The position numbers and the translations under genes are program-made. Source: Dipteronia dyeriana (Eukaryota; Streptophyta; Magnoliopsida; Sapindales; Sapindaceae). Taken from it: a stretch of DNA of 64,000 nucleotides. The notes under the pieces are model-generated. The model was not told where the DNA came from. It worked only from the letters and a program-made list of their open reading frames with translations, and did no database searches. Below are positions 34,327-46,300 of this stretch, piece after piece. Location: assembly GCA_032871835.1 (NCBI GenBank), contig CM065297.1, positions 58,825,253 through 58,889,252 of the forward strand, written 5' to 3'. Numbering within the stretch: position 1 is the first letter of the stretch; every line of letters starts with the position of its first letter.

Positions 34327-35660
34327 TTCTCCATTATTGTCACAATAGATAGTGATCTGCTTATCCGCATTAGGAACAACTTCCATGTCAATTATGAATT
34401 GGTGGAGCCAGACAGCCTTTTTAGCAGCCTCACATGCGGCAACATACTCAGCTTCCTTGGTGGAATCAGCAATACAAGATTGCTTGATACTCCTCCATAT
34501 GACTGTCCATCCTCCAATAGTAAACACAGATCCTGATGTTGATCTCCTGAAGTTAAAATCTGACTGAAAATCAGAATCCGTATACCCAACGAGAATTAAA
34601 TCCCCTTCAAAGTATACAAACATATAATCTCTTGTTCTCCGAAGATACTTGAAAATATGCTTGATAGCCGTCCAGTGATTAGGACCAGGTTTCGATTGAA
34701 ACTTGCTAACTATGCCTACAACAAAACAAATATCTGGTCTAGTATAGAGCATTGCATACATGAGACTTCCGACTGCCGATGCATATAGAACCCTACTCAT
34801 GAATTGCTCTTCATGTTCCTTAGAAAGTTTGATTCCATGTTTGAAAGGTAACATACCTTTCTTGGAATCTTGCATGGAAAACCTAGACAAGATTTTATCT
34901 ATGTATGAAGCTTGGGATACTTCAATCATTCTATTCTTTCTATCCATTATGACTTGGATACCAAGAATATAACTTGCTTCTCCTAAGTCCTTCATATCAA
35001 ATTGTTTTGCTAACCATTATTTTATTGATGTCAATACACCTACATTGTTTCCGATAAGTAGTATATCATCAACATAATGAACTAGGAAAACCAACTTGAC
35101 GCCTTTAATCCTTTTGTATACACAGGGTTCATCAAGGTTTTGAATAAATCCAAAAATTTTCACGGCTTGATCGAACCTTATGTTCCAGGATCTGGATGCC
35201 TGCTTCAATCCATATATGGATCTTTGCAACTTGCAAACCCTTTCCTTTTGGCCTTTTTCATTGAATCCTTCTGGTTGCAAAATGTAGATGCTTTCGTCAA
35301 GACTTCCATTAAAGAAAGCTGTCTTGACGTCCATATTTCAAATCTCTAGGTCTTGAGATGCCACAAAGGATAAGAGTATCCTAATGGATTTAAGCATGGC
35401 CATATGAGAGAAGGTTTCCTCTTAATCGTTACCTTCCTTCTGTGTATAATCTTTAGCTACCAATCTAGCTTTAAAGGTTTCCACCTTTCAATCCATTCCT
35501 CTTTTCCTCTTGTATACCCACTTGCACCCGATGGGTTTTATCCCTTTAGGCAAGTCTATAAGAGACTAGACTTTATTTTTTAACATAGATTCAATTTCGG
35601 ATTTTATTGCCTTTTGCCAATGGTGACAATCAACATCTTCCATTGCTTTCTTGTACGTAT
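34327..35660 (-). pseudogene. X reverse transcriptase and RNase H (copia)
   Basis: Reading leftward from about 35660: WSLVDLPKGIKPIG-type RT start with stops; MDVKTAFFNGSLDESIY (35334) with the first RT Asp; GLKQASRSWNIRF; HYVDDILLIGN with the YVDD catalytic pair; then in 34995-34327 LYASAVGSLMYAMLYTRPDI, VGIVSKFQSKPGP, and RNase H blocks GYTDSDFQSD, DSTKEAEYVAACEA and IYCDNNGE. Two short breaks near 35000 and 35335 destroy the frame. RNase H is completed at 23283-23520 beyond A2. Same family as the plus-strand copy at 41615. Confidence 0.92.
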
Positions 35661-37075
35661 AGGGATATTCGTCATCCAAAAGATTCTTTACAGATTCTCC
35701 TAGACCAATGTGTCCCTCGGGTTGTCTACTAACCCTCCCACTACAACGAGATATGGTAGATTGTTGATCTTATGTTGGTACGGAACTTACAATTGGGCTT
35801 GGTTATGACACCTCTTGTGGAATTGTATATCCTAAAAGCTCATTCAGGACAATTCTGCTTTTAGGAATAAAAATATTCATATAGTCCTCTTCCAGAAATT
35901 TAACATTTGTTGAAACAAATACTTTAAGATCTGAAGGATTATAGAAATTATATTCTTTTTTTCCTTTTTGATACCCTACAAATATGCATGTTTTCTAAAC
36001 AGGACTTCATCTTTTCTGTCTTTCCTTTTAACACGTGGCGCAGGACATCCAAATATCCTTAAGTGTTGTAAACCAGGCTTTCACCCAGTCCACAACTCAT
36101 GTGGTGTTTTAGGAACCAACTTAGATGGTACATCGTTTAGAATGTATATGACGGTTTGTAAAGTATATCCCCAAAAATAATTAGGGAGCGTTGAATAACT
36201 CAATATAAACCTAACCATGTCTAAAAGAGTTCTATTTCTCTTTTTTGCCACCTCATTTTGTTGAGGTGTGCCTGGTGTAGAAAACTGAGAAATTATCCCA
36301 TTATCAATAATATATTTCTGAAACTCACCAGATAGATATTCTCCACCACGATCTGACCTCAAGATTTTTATGCGTTTCCCAAGCTGATTTTCAACTTCAG
36401 CTTTAAATGCTTTGAACATGTCAAAAGCATCCGACTTGTGTCTCTTGAGATACACATAGCCAAATCTTGAGTGGTCATCCATGAAAGTGAAGAAGTACTC
36501 ATATCCACCTTTGGCTTGAATGCTCATAGGTCCACACACATCAATGTGTATCAATCCTAAACATTCGATGGCTCTTGTGCCTTTGGTAGTAAATGACCTT
36601 TTGGTCATTTTACCTTCCAAACAATATTCACAAGTTAGTAGATCATCAACCTTTAAGTCACTTAGAGGTCCATCACTTACCAATCTTTTAATCCTATTAA
36701 GGTTAATATGACCTAGGCGCAAGTGCCATAGCTAGGTTTCATCTTTTGATAATTTTACTCTTTTATGATTAGGTTCCGTTGATTCCGTGTCTAACAAGTA
36801 AGAGATATTTCTAGGCAAGTAGAATAAACCGTTTCCCAATGTACCTTTACAAATAAATTTGTTATTCTTACTAATAATAAAACCTTTATTAAAAGTAACC
36901 GAATATCCAAATTTATTTAGACAAGAGACCGAAATTAAATTCCTCTTGAATTGTGGTACATAATAAACGTTTATTAAAACTAAATGCCTATAAGAATCTA
37001 AATTGATTCTAATATCTCCCACTACACTAGTAGACACCAACGCTCCATTGCCTAAATGCAAGTTGAATTCATTCT
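35661..37075 (-). pseudogene. X integrase and protease remnant (copia)
   Basis: 36722-36081 is open for 213 codons: pre-integrase block [18 protein letters not shown], then HIDVCGPM and [14 protein letters not shown] with catalytic Asp residues. The expected NGVAERRN reads NEVAKKRN, so the catalytic Glu is Lys, by G-to-A changes relative to the copy at 1-1283. 37061-36732 is the protease tail (LGNGALVSTSVVGDIRINL, VYYVPQFKRNLISVS), but the protease active site itself is absent: the knuckle remnant joins straight to NRLNKNEFNLHLGN, as at 9400. 35661-36080 is a degenerate integrase-RT linker. Confidence 0.9.
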
Positions 37076-37795
37076 TATTCAGTCTATTCCTTTTACCCTT
37101 TTAACCACAAAGAAAACACTTTCCTTTGATCTTGGTTACTTTCTTGGTCTCCTTCTAAGAAGGCCCAAGTTACTTTTTCTTCTATTGTTTCTTGACCTTT
37201 CTAACGGCTCTTAACAGTAGCAACTTTACCAACCATATGAATCTCTTGACCCTTGCCTTTCACAAGGATCTTCTCGATGCTTTGATCATCTTGCATCAGG
37301 CCTTGCAAGATGTTTTTCCTTAATGTTCAAGGTGTAGTCCAACTTGAAATGATCAAAGGAATCTGATAGTGAGTTGACAATCATGTCAATTTTTGTCTCA
37401 CCATCTATCTCAGCACCATTCAGTTCAGCAATGTTACGATGTGCTATGACTTTCATCATGTGATCTTTCACAGCCTGTCCAGGTTTCATCCTAAGATTCA
37501 TGAAAGTAGTCACTGCCTCTCTATTAATCGTCCTAGACCTCATAGCAAACATCTCCTCTAGAGATATCATTATATCGGCAGCAGTCTCCATTCCATCATG
37601 TTGTTGTTGCAACATGTCGAAGATGGTGGCCATAATGTAACATTCAGCCATCTCTTGTGAAGACTCCCACTACTGATACTCATCTCTTTGTTATTAAGTA
37701 GATTCATTAGTAGGAGTGGTTTAAGGAATAGACATAGCAAATTTATGTTTTTCAGCTTGCAATTTTCCTTTTCCATGTGACATAATTATCATCAG
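37076..37795 (-). pseudogene. X gag (UBN2-type copia gag)
   Basis: 37651-37286 is open for 121 codons: MAECYIMATIFDMLQQQHDG, SLEEMFAMRSRTINREAV, LRMKPGQAVKDHMMKVIAH and DMIVNSLSDSFDHFKLDYTL. Frames before and after are broken, but the N-terminal KHKFAMSIP and a C-terminal Lys-rich part with KCFLCG-type knuckle remains (about 37110) are recognisable. The knuckle lacks its His and last Cys because of the deletion into protease. Counterparts are 4895-9400 and 55225-55947. Confidence 0.88.
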
Positions 37796-39052
37796 TTAAA
37801 ATATTATCTTTTAGGATGTTGATTAGGGATAGGGTAACGATTTCTTTTAAATAAGAAAAATTATATAAGTAAATAATCATGATATAGCACTTTTGAATAT
37901 TTATCTTGAATTAAATAAAATAATTCAGTCATAAAAATTCAACGGTGATCCAACACCCATAAATGTCACACATTTTTTGGGAGTTCGCAACATTTACTAG
38001 TTGGACTAGGTCCCACCTAATTGTTAACATAACAACCAACGTTTTCAATTTTAGCCTTGCAATTTTTATTAACAAGAACTCTTGGGAGAATATTAATAAA
38101 ATTACATTGAGTGTGTTACCAAGTTATCGACCTTCAATATAATCCCTCACGAATATTCCTCCTTTAGGAGTAGTTATCGTTTGGGCTAATTGTCTAGTCT
38201 ATCATTGTAAGGAAGTATCTTGCTAAATTCCATTCATGAATACCTCTTGGGAGGTTATTACACGAAACATAAAGCTCAAATAAACTTGGAGGCTGTAGGT
38301 GTTCCAAAACACCTTCTCCCACTCAATTATTTAAGGCATGTGATCGAATTCCAAAGAATGATTTACCAAGTTATCTAGATGCCAATTTAGATACCTAAAT
38401 CATTCTATGCATGTTCATACCAAAAGAGATATATGAGTGAAACTCCTATTCTATATGACATGTTATCAAACAATGACATACATTGAAATATTTAAGAAAA
38501 TATAAATAGCTACATTTTTGGTCCATCCTAGAAAAACAAGTAAATTACATATGTCTTGGAATACAAAAACTCCTTTCTTGGTGAACAAGTCTTCACGCGA
38601 CCTTCGTCGTTCGAACTCCCTCGGCTACCTCCAATGGGCGTGCACACCTTTGGCCCTTACCCATGGGCGTTCACATGCCACAAACCCATAAAGGGCTGCC
38701 ATGCACAGCCCATGGCTCCCATAGGGCTGCCGTGCGCAGCCCATGCCACAACAAATGTGGCTGCGTGCTCTTCAAACTCACGTTTGTTGCTACAACTCAC
38801 ACGGTCCCAAACTTGTTCCGGCTGCTCCCAATTCTTCAAACCTTTGAGTCTTCGATACTTGAGTGTATTATAGAAGAATTATAAATAAAAATACTGCAGT
38901 TTTTTTATTACAACAACAATTTTTTTAAAAAAAACTTAGCAACTACCAAGAAGGAAATTATGACGATGATAGACCACCCTTCTTGTAACAATCCCAAAAC
39001 AAAAATACATTAAAATTCTAGGACCAAAATTGAGCAATAACAAACCACATAT

Positions 39053-39105
<53 letters not shown>

Positions 39106-39228
39106 CCATACATTTCAATGTAAACATATATGCGTATACCCAGAGTGTCATCTCCTTCTAAAACATGCATATTTACAATAAAAAGAAAAAGATTCACATA
39201 CACATACATCAATTAATCAAGGGTACAA
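37796..39228 (-). other. X leader (untranslated) with microsatellite
   Basis: Collinear with the B leader at 3498-4894 in reverse, including the extra GC-richer segment (about 38290-38995) with GGGCTGCC/GCAGCCC repeats at 38690-38745. A (CA)n run is at 39056-39093. A plus-strand frame at 38663-38884 resembles the antisense frame at 3834-4058 (PNLFRLL.ILQTFESS...ECI). No sense gene. Confidence 0.7.
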
Positions 39229-39246
39229 CCAGCCTCTAATACCAAT
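39229..39246 (-). other. primer-binding site of X
   Basis: Minus-strand AATTGGTATTAGAGGCTGG next to the 5' LTR end; a variant of TGGTATCAGAGC. Confidence 0.8.
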
Positions 39247-41614
39247 TGTAGGGAAAATCAGGCGCAGCGAAAGCGTAGGAAAAATAAATAAAATTAGGGT
39301 TTGCGTATAAATAAAAAATTTCCCTTTATAATAACAAGAACCTTAACCCTAGATTAATTGATGTATATAAAAAGTGTCGTACCTTTTTCTCGTAACAATT
39401 GAACTATCACCGAATTGAATCCGTACGATCTTCCAATCCAATCACGAACGTGAAACACCTAGGAGTGTGATCTCTCTTTCTTTAAACTGTATACTTGAGG
39501 ATGGAAACAAACAAAATCTTTCTCTTTGTTAGTCACAATAATCCTCCAAGAAGAAAACAAAGAATGTTAGGTCACTTGTGAATTATCAATCAATTTGATT
39601 GAAACTCACGTGGACCTTGATTCGATGTTGTACACAAAACCTTTTAATGTAAAGGCTACTAGTGCACTATCGAATGCAAAACGTTCTTTCTTCCTTTTTG
39701 TTTTTTCCGAATTATCCCACACCAATCTTTAGAGTTGGATGAATTTATCTACAGCAAGAATCGAATTTTCTATACTCAAAATTCAATGGTGGCCGAAAAC
39801 TCTTTTAGACAAAAAATAGGGCTTGGCCGAATTTTTCTTCTTAGAATTATCTAATGGCCTAATTTTTCCTCTCTCTAAATTTGCTTTGGCTTGCACGAAA
39901 TTTGGAGCTTAAAATCATGCCTTGGACGAAATTTAGAGGTGCTATATATAGGATCATAAATCCTCTCCTAAGAAGAATTTACTTGGTAGTTAAGAATCAT
40001 TTCCTTAGGTGAATTTACTTGGTGGTCAAGAATCCTTTTCAAAGAAGAATTCTACCATTATGTAGTTTTACTTGGTGACCAAGAATCCTTTTCCAAAAGG
40101 AATTCTTTCATACACCAAGACTCCTAATCCAACTCATTAATGTATTTGTAACCATATTAAAGACTTCCTAATTTGATTAGATAAATAATTCCTTTTATTT
40201 ATCTACTTATCAAATATAGTCTTTAATATTAATTATACTACCAACAATAGTATAATTTTAGGAGACCTACTCCTACTAGAAAAAGATTTTGACTTTTAAT
40301 TAAATGATTAATTAATTACCAAATTAATTAATTTCCATTTAATTAAATAATAAAATAAAAATAATATAATTAAGCTATTTTAAATAGCCTTGCCACCCAA
40401 CACATATATATGGGCCAATATATTATTTTTCTTATTTTATTAAATCCATTGGACCTTAATAAAAAGTCCACATGTGAACTAGACCTATTATAACAAAAAG
40501 AAACAGGTTAACATGCCTTAATACAAGTCTAGATGGCCGGTATAATATTTCAAGTGATCCATGCAAGTTCATATGACTTGGGGATCTTTGCGGGCTATCT
40601 AAATTTAAGCTCCAATAGACACAACCCAATCACAATCAACAAATGATTTACTTAGGTTCGATCTATTTAATTTTAATTTATTCCACTAAAGAACTAAAAT
40701 TGAACCCTTAAATAAAGATAGAATACGTTGATGTTACTCATTCATATCCTAGACAATCTTAATGGAGAAAGTGTATCCTCGTGAAGAATATCAGTAATCG
40801 CCAAGAGCTCATAAACCGCCTATAGCTCTCCAAGTTACCATATTTACTCATATGACCACATTTTGAACTTGGATATTTTGACTTGTCCAGAAGCCATGTT
40901 TCAATAGACACTATTGAAAACTTAACGTTAAGATTTAATATCCAATACCTCAAAACATCCATATGATGATATTATACTCTTATTTAATAAATGGAGTCAC
41001 GATGTCCATATCTATAAATAAAGTCCTCTATCGATTAACAAATGAAAACCACCAAACTATCGAGGATAGACTATGCTATATAATCGTACTCATTAACAAC
41101 TCAAATTATAACACTTGCAACCATAAGTTCATCATTTATCTCAGGATTGAGATAGACTCTCTGATAGTCTTCAAATGAAAAACTTTTATTTATTGACGGT
41201 TCCAGATAAAGTATTTCATTGTGATCCAATTCAATGCACCCAGTGCATTAGATTCTTTTGCCCAAAGACACCACACTTTAATGATTTTAGACTGATCATA
41301 ACACATTTGATCCCACTCAAATGCTAGCAAAAGAATCTACAAATTTGACAAGAAAAAGGCGCCCAACCTTTTATCTTAAGTTGTGAATATTATTCAAGAC
41401 TAACTAAAGAATTGTGTCTACCTCATACATATCTAGATGTATAAACAATTCTTCTTTTCTCATAGTCTTTTGACCTTATGATTATTTACTTTTGACAATT
41501 ATAATAGTTAAACTATAAATGCTATAAGATTTGTTAAACTAGAAATCACTTTATTAATATGAAAAGATTGTCAAATACATTATTACACTCTTGCTATCAA
41601 GCATAATCCCAACA
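39247..41614 (-). repeat. B element X 5' LTR (minus)
   Basis: Plus-strand ends TGTAGGGAAAA and CCCAACA, 2368 bp. Contains AATTAATT runs (40310-40345) and the 71-codon frame at 40963-41178. Beyond it, at 41615, comes GTGGG and plus-strand RT/RNase H of another B copy. Confidence 0.92.
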
Positions 41615-42239
41615 GTGGGCATAGTTAGTAGGTTTGAATCGAAACCTGGTCCTTATCACTGGGTGACAGTCAAGCATATTTTCAAGTATCTAAAGAGAAT
41701 GAGAGATTATATGCTTGTATACTCTAGAGGGGATTTATTTCCCGTTGGGTATACACATTCTGATTTTCAGTCAGATTCTGACTCTAGGAGATCAACATTG
41801 GTATTTGTGCTTACTATTGGAGGAGGAGCTGTTATATGGAGGAGTATCGAGCAATCTTGTATTGTTGATTCCACCATGGAAGCTGAGTATGTTGCCGCAT
41901 GCGAAGCTGCTAAAGAGGCTGTCTGGCTCCGCCAATTCTTGATTGACTTGGAAGTGGTTCCGAATGCGAATAAGCAGATTACTATCTACTGTGACAATAG
42001 TGGAACAGTGGCTAATTCGAGAGAACCAATAAGTCATAAGAGAGGGAAACACATTGAAAGAAAGTATCATCTATTGAGGGAAATTGTGCATAGGGGTGAC
42101 GGGACAATTACCAAGATCAAGTCAGCAGAAAATCTAGTGGATCTCTTTACAAAGGCTCATCCACAAAAGAGTTTGATGGGCATCTAGAGAACTTGGGGAC
42201 GAGAGATATGACACAATTGCTATAGTGCCGGTGGGAGAT
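41615..42239 (+). pseudogene. B-c reverse transcriptase end and RNase H (copia)
   Basis: Open from the LTR junction to 42187: VGIVSRFESKPGPYHWVTVK, GYTHSDFQSDSDSRRST (Asp to His compared with GYTDSDF in X), STMEAEYVAACEAA, IYCDNSGTVANSREP and KHIERKYHLLREIVHRG, ending LFTKAHPQKS. A frame change at the extreme end gives HLENLGTRDMT. The purine tract GGTGGGAGAT precedes the 3' LTR at 42240. The earlier parts of pol are not seen; they should lie left of the window if the minus-strand element ending at 41614 was inserted here. Confidence 0.9.
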
Positions 42240-42391
42240 TGTTAGGATTATGCTCAATAGCAAGAGTGTAATAATGTTTTTGATAATCGTTTCATATTAA
42301 TAAAGTGATTTATAGTGTAACAAATCTTATAGCATTAATAGTTTAATATTATAATTGTCAAAAATAAATAATCTTAAGGTCAAAAGACTAT
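42240..42391 (+). repeat. B LTR, first part (plus), split by element E
   Basis: Starts TGTTAGGATTATGC after a purine tract and runs to AAAAGACTAT, where gypsy element E is inserted. It continues at 52419 (GAT AAAAGAAG...). It serves as 3' LTR of B-c and 5' LTR of the next copy. Confidence 0.9.
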
Positions 42392-43278
42392 TGTCATATG
42401 TGAATTTTATCATACGTACACGTCATCAACAAAGAGGATAAAATCCAGGTGGGCATCCGAATAGGCATTCAGAAAATATCCTACAAGACATCACCGAAGA
42501 AGAGAAAACTCGAGTAAGCAGATGTTGAACAAAACCTACTCAGGGTCAATCGACATCAGATATTACTCGGGATCAGTTAATGACACTTGGGACTGGTTAA
42601 ATGACGTTTCTACTCGGGATCAAATGATGTTACTCGGGACCAGCGGGTATTGTCATTTCTCAGGACAAATATGAAGAAAATTGAATAAAAAGCCCAGCGC
42701 TTAGGTCACATGGATTAAGTCATTAAAATACACGAAGATATCCATATCAAAAAGGAATCCCAATGAGAACAGAATACTGGGCAGGAAGAGTTCCCAATCA
42801 GGCAACAACTTTATTTCTTTAAAAAGACTACGCTCTTATAAGGAAATAAGTTCTAATTGGACTATATTACTAGAGTCCCATTCGATTTCAATACAAGACT
42901 GCGAAACAGGAAAGAAGTCAGTCCACTTCAAGCAAGTAAATAATCATAATTAAATACAAAGATCTATTACTTGTACTATAAGCATATAAATAGACTCATA
43001 ATCTCACCAAAAAAGAGATATACCGCAATCATAGAAAAATACAGAGAGAAGAAAGAGAGACCGAGAATTGTATTTTTTATTATTTCATAGTGGATTTTGG
43101 CTTGGTTGATCATTCAACAGTCCGTGGACGTTTCTACGGTCATCGGAGTTTTACCACGTAAAAAACTTGCATCCGATTACTTTTTCCTTCTCTTTCTCTT
43201 TGAAATCATAGCTGAAATCATAGCTGAAATCCAATCCTTGTTGGCTATTTCTCACACATCCAGAAATCAATGTCAACA
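42392..43278 (+). repeat. E 5' LTR
   Basis: 887 bp, TGTCATATGTG...TGTCAACA. Contains repeated ACTCGGGA(T/C)CAG elements (42540-42665) and the TAGTGGATTT, CCGTGGACGTTTC...CCACGTAAA motif (43088-43161) shared with the A and C LTRs. Closely similar to 51532-52413. Confidence 0.93.
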
Positions 43279-43297
43279 ATTGGCACTAGAAGGAGGG
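43279..43297 (+). other. primer-binding site of E
   Basis: ATTGGCACTAGAAGGAGG directly after the LTR. Many gypsy elements begin TTGGCRC here; the exact primer tRNA was not identified. Confidence 0.65.
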
Positions 43298-43326
43298 GCG
43301 TAGAACCTCCGATTTAATTAAGGATA

Positions 43327-44950
43327 ATGACAGGAAGTAGGAGCAGTTCTGGGGGTGTCCAAAAATCTCCAGATAACTTCTGTGTTGGCAGCAGCTTGCG
43401 AAATCTCGCTGTAACCACGGAGAATCAACCTACATTCCTGGCGGGGATCCAGCAAGTTTCTCCAACCATTGGAGACTTAACACAGAGTTTATGAGAAGCG
43501 TTGCGACAATTGGTGGTAGATGCAACAAACGAAGGAGTTGATCTACTGGCTGCAGAAGAAGCATAAACTTCTAACCTCCCACCTTCGAGGCTTTGTTCGG
43601 TTGTAGTAGGACCAGAACAAAACACACTGGAAGTCGGAAGGAACTCTGTTCCAATAAATCAGGCTGGACGTGAAACACTAGAAGAGGAACGACCATGCCA
43701 GAAGCAGAACCAGGATCAGACATCCCGTGCTAGACACCGCAAACATGACCGGTACAGGGATCTGTCATCATCAGAAGATAGCCATCGACACCATCGCAAG
43801 CATCATCACGGAATCATACGTGAAACCCGGCATAAAAGTGAAGAGCCAGAAAAAGGAATGACAATTACCCAGCGATTTAACCATCAGGGAAGCCCTGTGG
43901 GAGACAGATTTCATAATCCAGAGCCTAACTCGAGAAGTCGAGAGCAATAGGCGTCAAATGGACGCGCTAGTCAGACGTTATGGGTATATCGATTTATCTG
44001 ATGAGGATTCTGACAGCCCATTCACCAGGGACATCTTGCGAACTTCATTCCCAGAAAGATTAAGGATGCCACACGTGGAGCAGTTTAAGAAGGATACAGA
44101 CCCAAAAGAACACGTCAGACGCTATAAAAGTGCTATAGTCCAGTATGCCCATAGCGATCCCTTACTATGCCTTAACTTTCCACAAACTCTAGGAGACATA
44201 GGTTCAAAATGGTTCGAGAGATTGCCGCTAGCAAGCATCGAAAGTTTCGGTGAACTGAGTAAGAGTTTTTGAAGGCAATTTCTGAGCAATGTTCACAGGA
44301 AAAAATCAGTGGCTCACTTTTCTCAAATAAAACAAGGGAAAGATGAGTCGTTGAAGAAATACCTGGGAAGATTCAGCCAAGTGGTATCAAAAATCGGCAG
44401 TGCAAACGATGAAGCAACAATTGCCACATTCATCAACAACCTACAGAATGGACGGTTGTCTTTTGACTTAAGAAGAGCCCGACTGACCAGATATACAGAT
44501 ATGATGGACATGGCAGGAGGATATGCACTAGCCGAAGAAGAAGAGTTAGTCACTGGAGGATGCTACATGCATGGAGGAAAACCCGAGAAGGACGCAGAGT
44601 CCAAGGTGCAGAACCAAAAGGGAAAACATAAAGGAAACAACAAAGAAAAGAGCAAGGACGGGGGAAACGGGCATAATGCCGAAAATACTACAGAAAAATA
44701 CTAAGGTAGATATACCAACTACACCCATCTTTGAAAAAAGCAAGAGGAAATCCTAGCCATTCTGGAAACAAAGAATATGGTATAAGAGCCACGACGATAG
44801 TCTCAGTTCGCCTAGAGAGATACAACCAAATACTGCCGATTCCATAAAGAAACCGGTCATGAGACATCCAAGTGTTACCAGCTCAGAGATTACATAGAAA
44901 CCCGCATTCGGGAAGGACATCTACAGGATGTAATCTTGAAAAAGGATGAG
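43327..44950 (+). pseudogene. E gag (Tat gypsy)
   Basis: Starts MTGSRSSSGGVQKSP. The N-terminal part has stops and is rich in His/Arg/Ser. From 43958 the frame shows EQFKKDTDPKEHVRRYKSAI, GDIGSKWFERLPLASIESFG and, after one stop at 44270, HFSQIKQGKDESLKKYLGRF: the retrotransposon gag (capsid) domain. A basic KGKHKGNNKEKSKDGG region follows, then the knuckle YCRFHKETGHETSKC near 44832 (CX2HX4HX4C, usual for Tat), and CYQLRDYIETRIREGHL. At least one frameshift and several stops. Confidence 0.85.
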
Positions 44951-46300
44951 AAATCAGAAACAAAGAAAGAGATCAGGGTCAATCACAGCTCTGGTCGAAG
45001 CCAAAGAGCCAGTCCAGAGGCCAATCAAGTAATACATACGATCTTTGGCGGACCATCCACTGAGAGAAGTAACTGAGAGCGAACACAGGAAATTAGAGAA
45101 GCAGTAGAAGCAAGACATAACTTTGATGTCAACTCAATGGAGCTTGAACAGAAAAGGGTAAAGGAAGGATGTGACCCAATAACATTCACAGAAGCAGACT
45201 CACATAGAGTCTACGTTCGGCCAAATGACGCCTTGGTCATAAGTGCCCGGATTTGTCACCGGGAAGTTAGGAGAATATTGATAGACAATGGAAGTTCGGT
45301 AGACATTCTCAATGTAGCTGTCTACGATCAACTCAGGTTAGACCGAAAGGACCTACAACCTTTCCACTCCCCATTCAAAGGATTCGGGGGAATTGAGGTC
45401 AGGTCACTCGGGACGGTAAAGCTACCTGTGAAGATCGGAGTGGCACCTTGTCAGAAAATTGTATTGCCCGACTTCGTGGTAGTAGACTTAGGCTTAGTTT
45501 GGCATTGCTTCCCCAGCTGCTTTTGGGGTCAAAAGTGATTCTGGACCTAAGACAGGGTGTTTGGTAAAATCACGGGGAAGTGCTTTTGGTCACTTTTAGC
45601 TTCTCCCAACTGAGTTTTTGAGAAGCTACAAATACATGATTTTGGATTTTGGCTTCTGCTTTTAGAAAACGTGCTGCAATGATATTAAATGAAATTTTAC
45701 TAACTTTTCAACTTTTTCCTTACTTTAACAAAATTTAACAAAAAAAATGGACTTATATTTCAATAAAAAAAAATGTTACCATAACTGTATATAAAAAATT
45801 AGGATAATTAATTTAATAAAGTAGAATAAAAATGAAATAAAAAAATAAGGTAGAATAAAATAAATAAATAAATAAATAAAGAAATAAAGTTAATTAATTA
45901 AATGAAGTAGAATAAAAAATGGGGCTAATTAATTCAATAAAGTACCATAATTATATAACACTAAACACAAATAAACAAGAAAAATATAAACTATAGCACA
46001 TTAGTACCATTTAGATGTCTATGTCCTTTTAGTAATTTTATACACTCACAACACTTTTTATTTCAGTTTACCAAACACATTGAAATTGGTTTTAGTTCTC
46101 ACAGCACTTTTGAAAATCAGTTTACCAAACACTCAGCTGATTCTTCCCACAACAATTCCAAAAGCAATTCCCCCCACAGCAATTTCAAAAACACTTCTCC
46201 CCACAACACAACAATACCAAACTGAGCCTTAGACAATTGGCCGTATAATGCATTGCTGGGTCGGCCATTCTTAAATAAAACTAAAGCAGTAACAGCCACT
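44951..46300 (+). pseudogene. E aspartic protease, interrupted by a MITE
   Basis: After INHSSGRSQ and HTIFGGPS, 45137-45490 is open: SHRVYVRPNDALVISARI, RRILIDNGSSVDILNVA, YDQLRLDRKDLQPFHSPFKG and KIVLPDFVVVDL. IDNGSS is the retropepsin-like D-(T/N/S)-G active-site block in its Tat form. At 45491 a 738-bp MITE is inserted. The frame resumes at 46232 with DNWPYNALLGRPFLN, the usual end of the protease region. Removing MITE plus one TTA restores an uninterrupted junction, so this break is recent relative to the stops elsewhere. Confidence 0.85.
45491..46228. mobile_element. Tourist-like (PIF/Harbinger) MITE
   Basis: Terminal inverted repeats GGCTTAGTTTGGCATTG and, reversed at the right end, GGCTCAGTTTGGTATTG. 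Flanked by TTA (45488-45490 and 46229-46231), the PIF/Harbinger target length and sequence. 738 bp, AT-rich, with (AAAT)n near 45855-45890 and no coding frame. Subterminal regions also pair (CTTCCCCAGCTGCTTTTGG against AAGCAATTCC-type repeats near 46140-46210). Confidence 0.88.
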
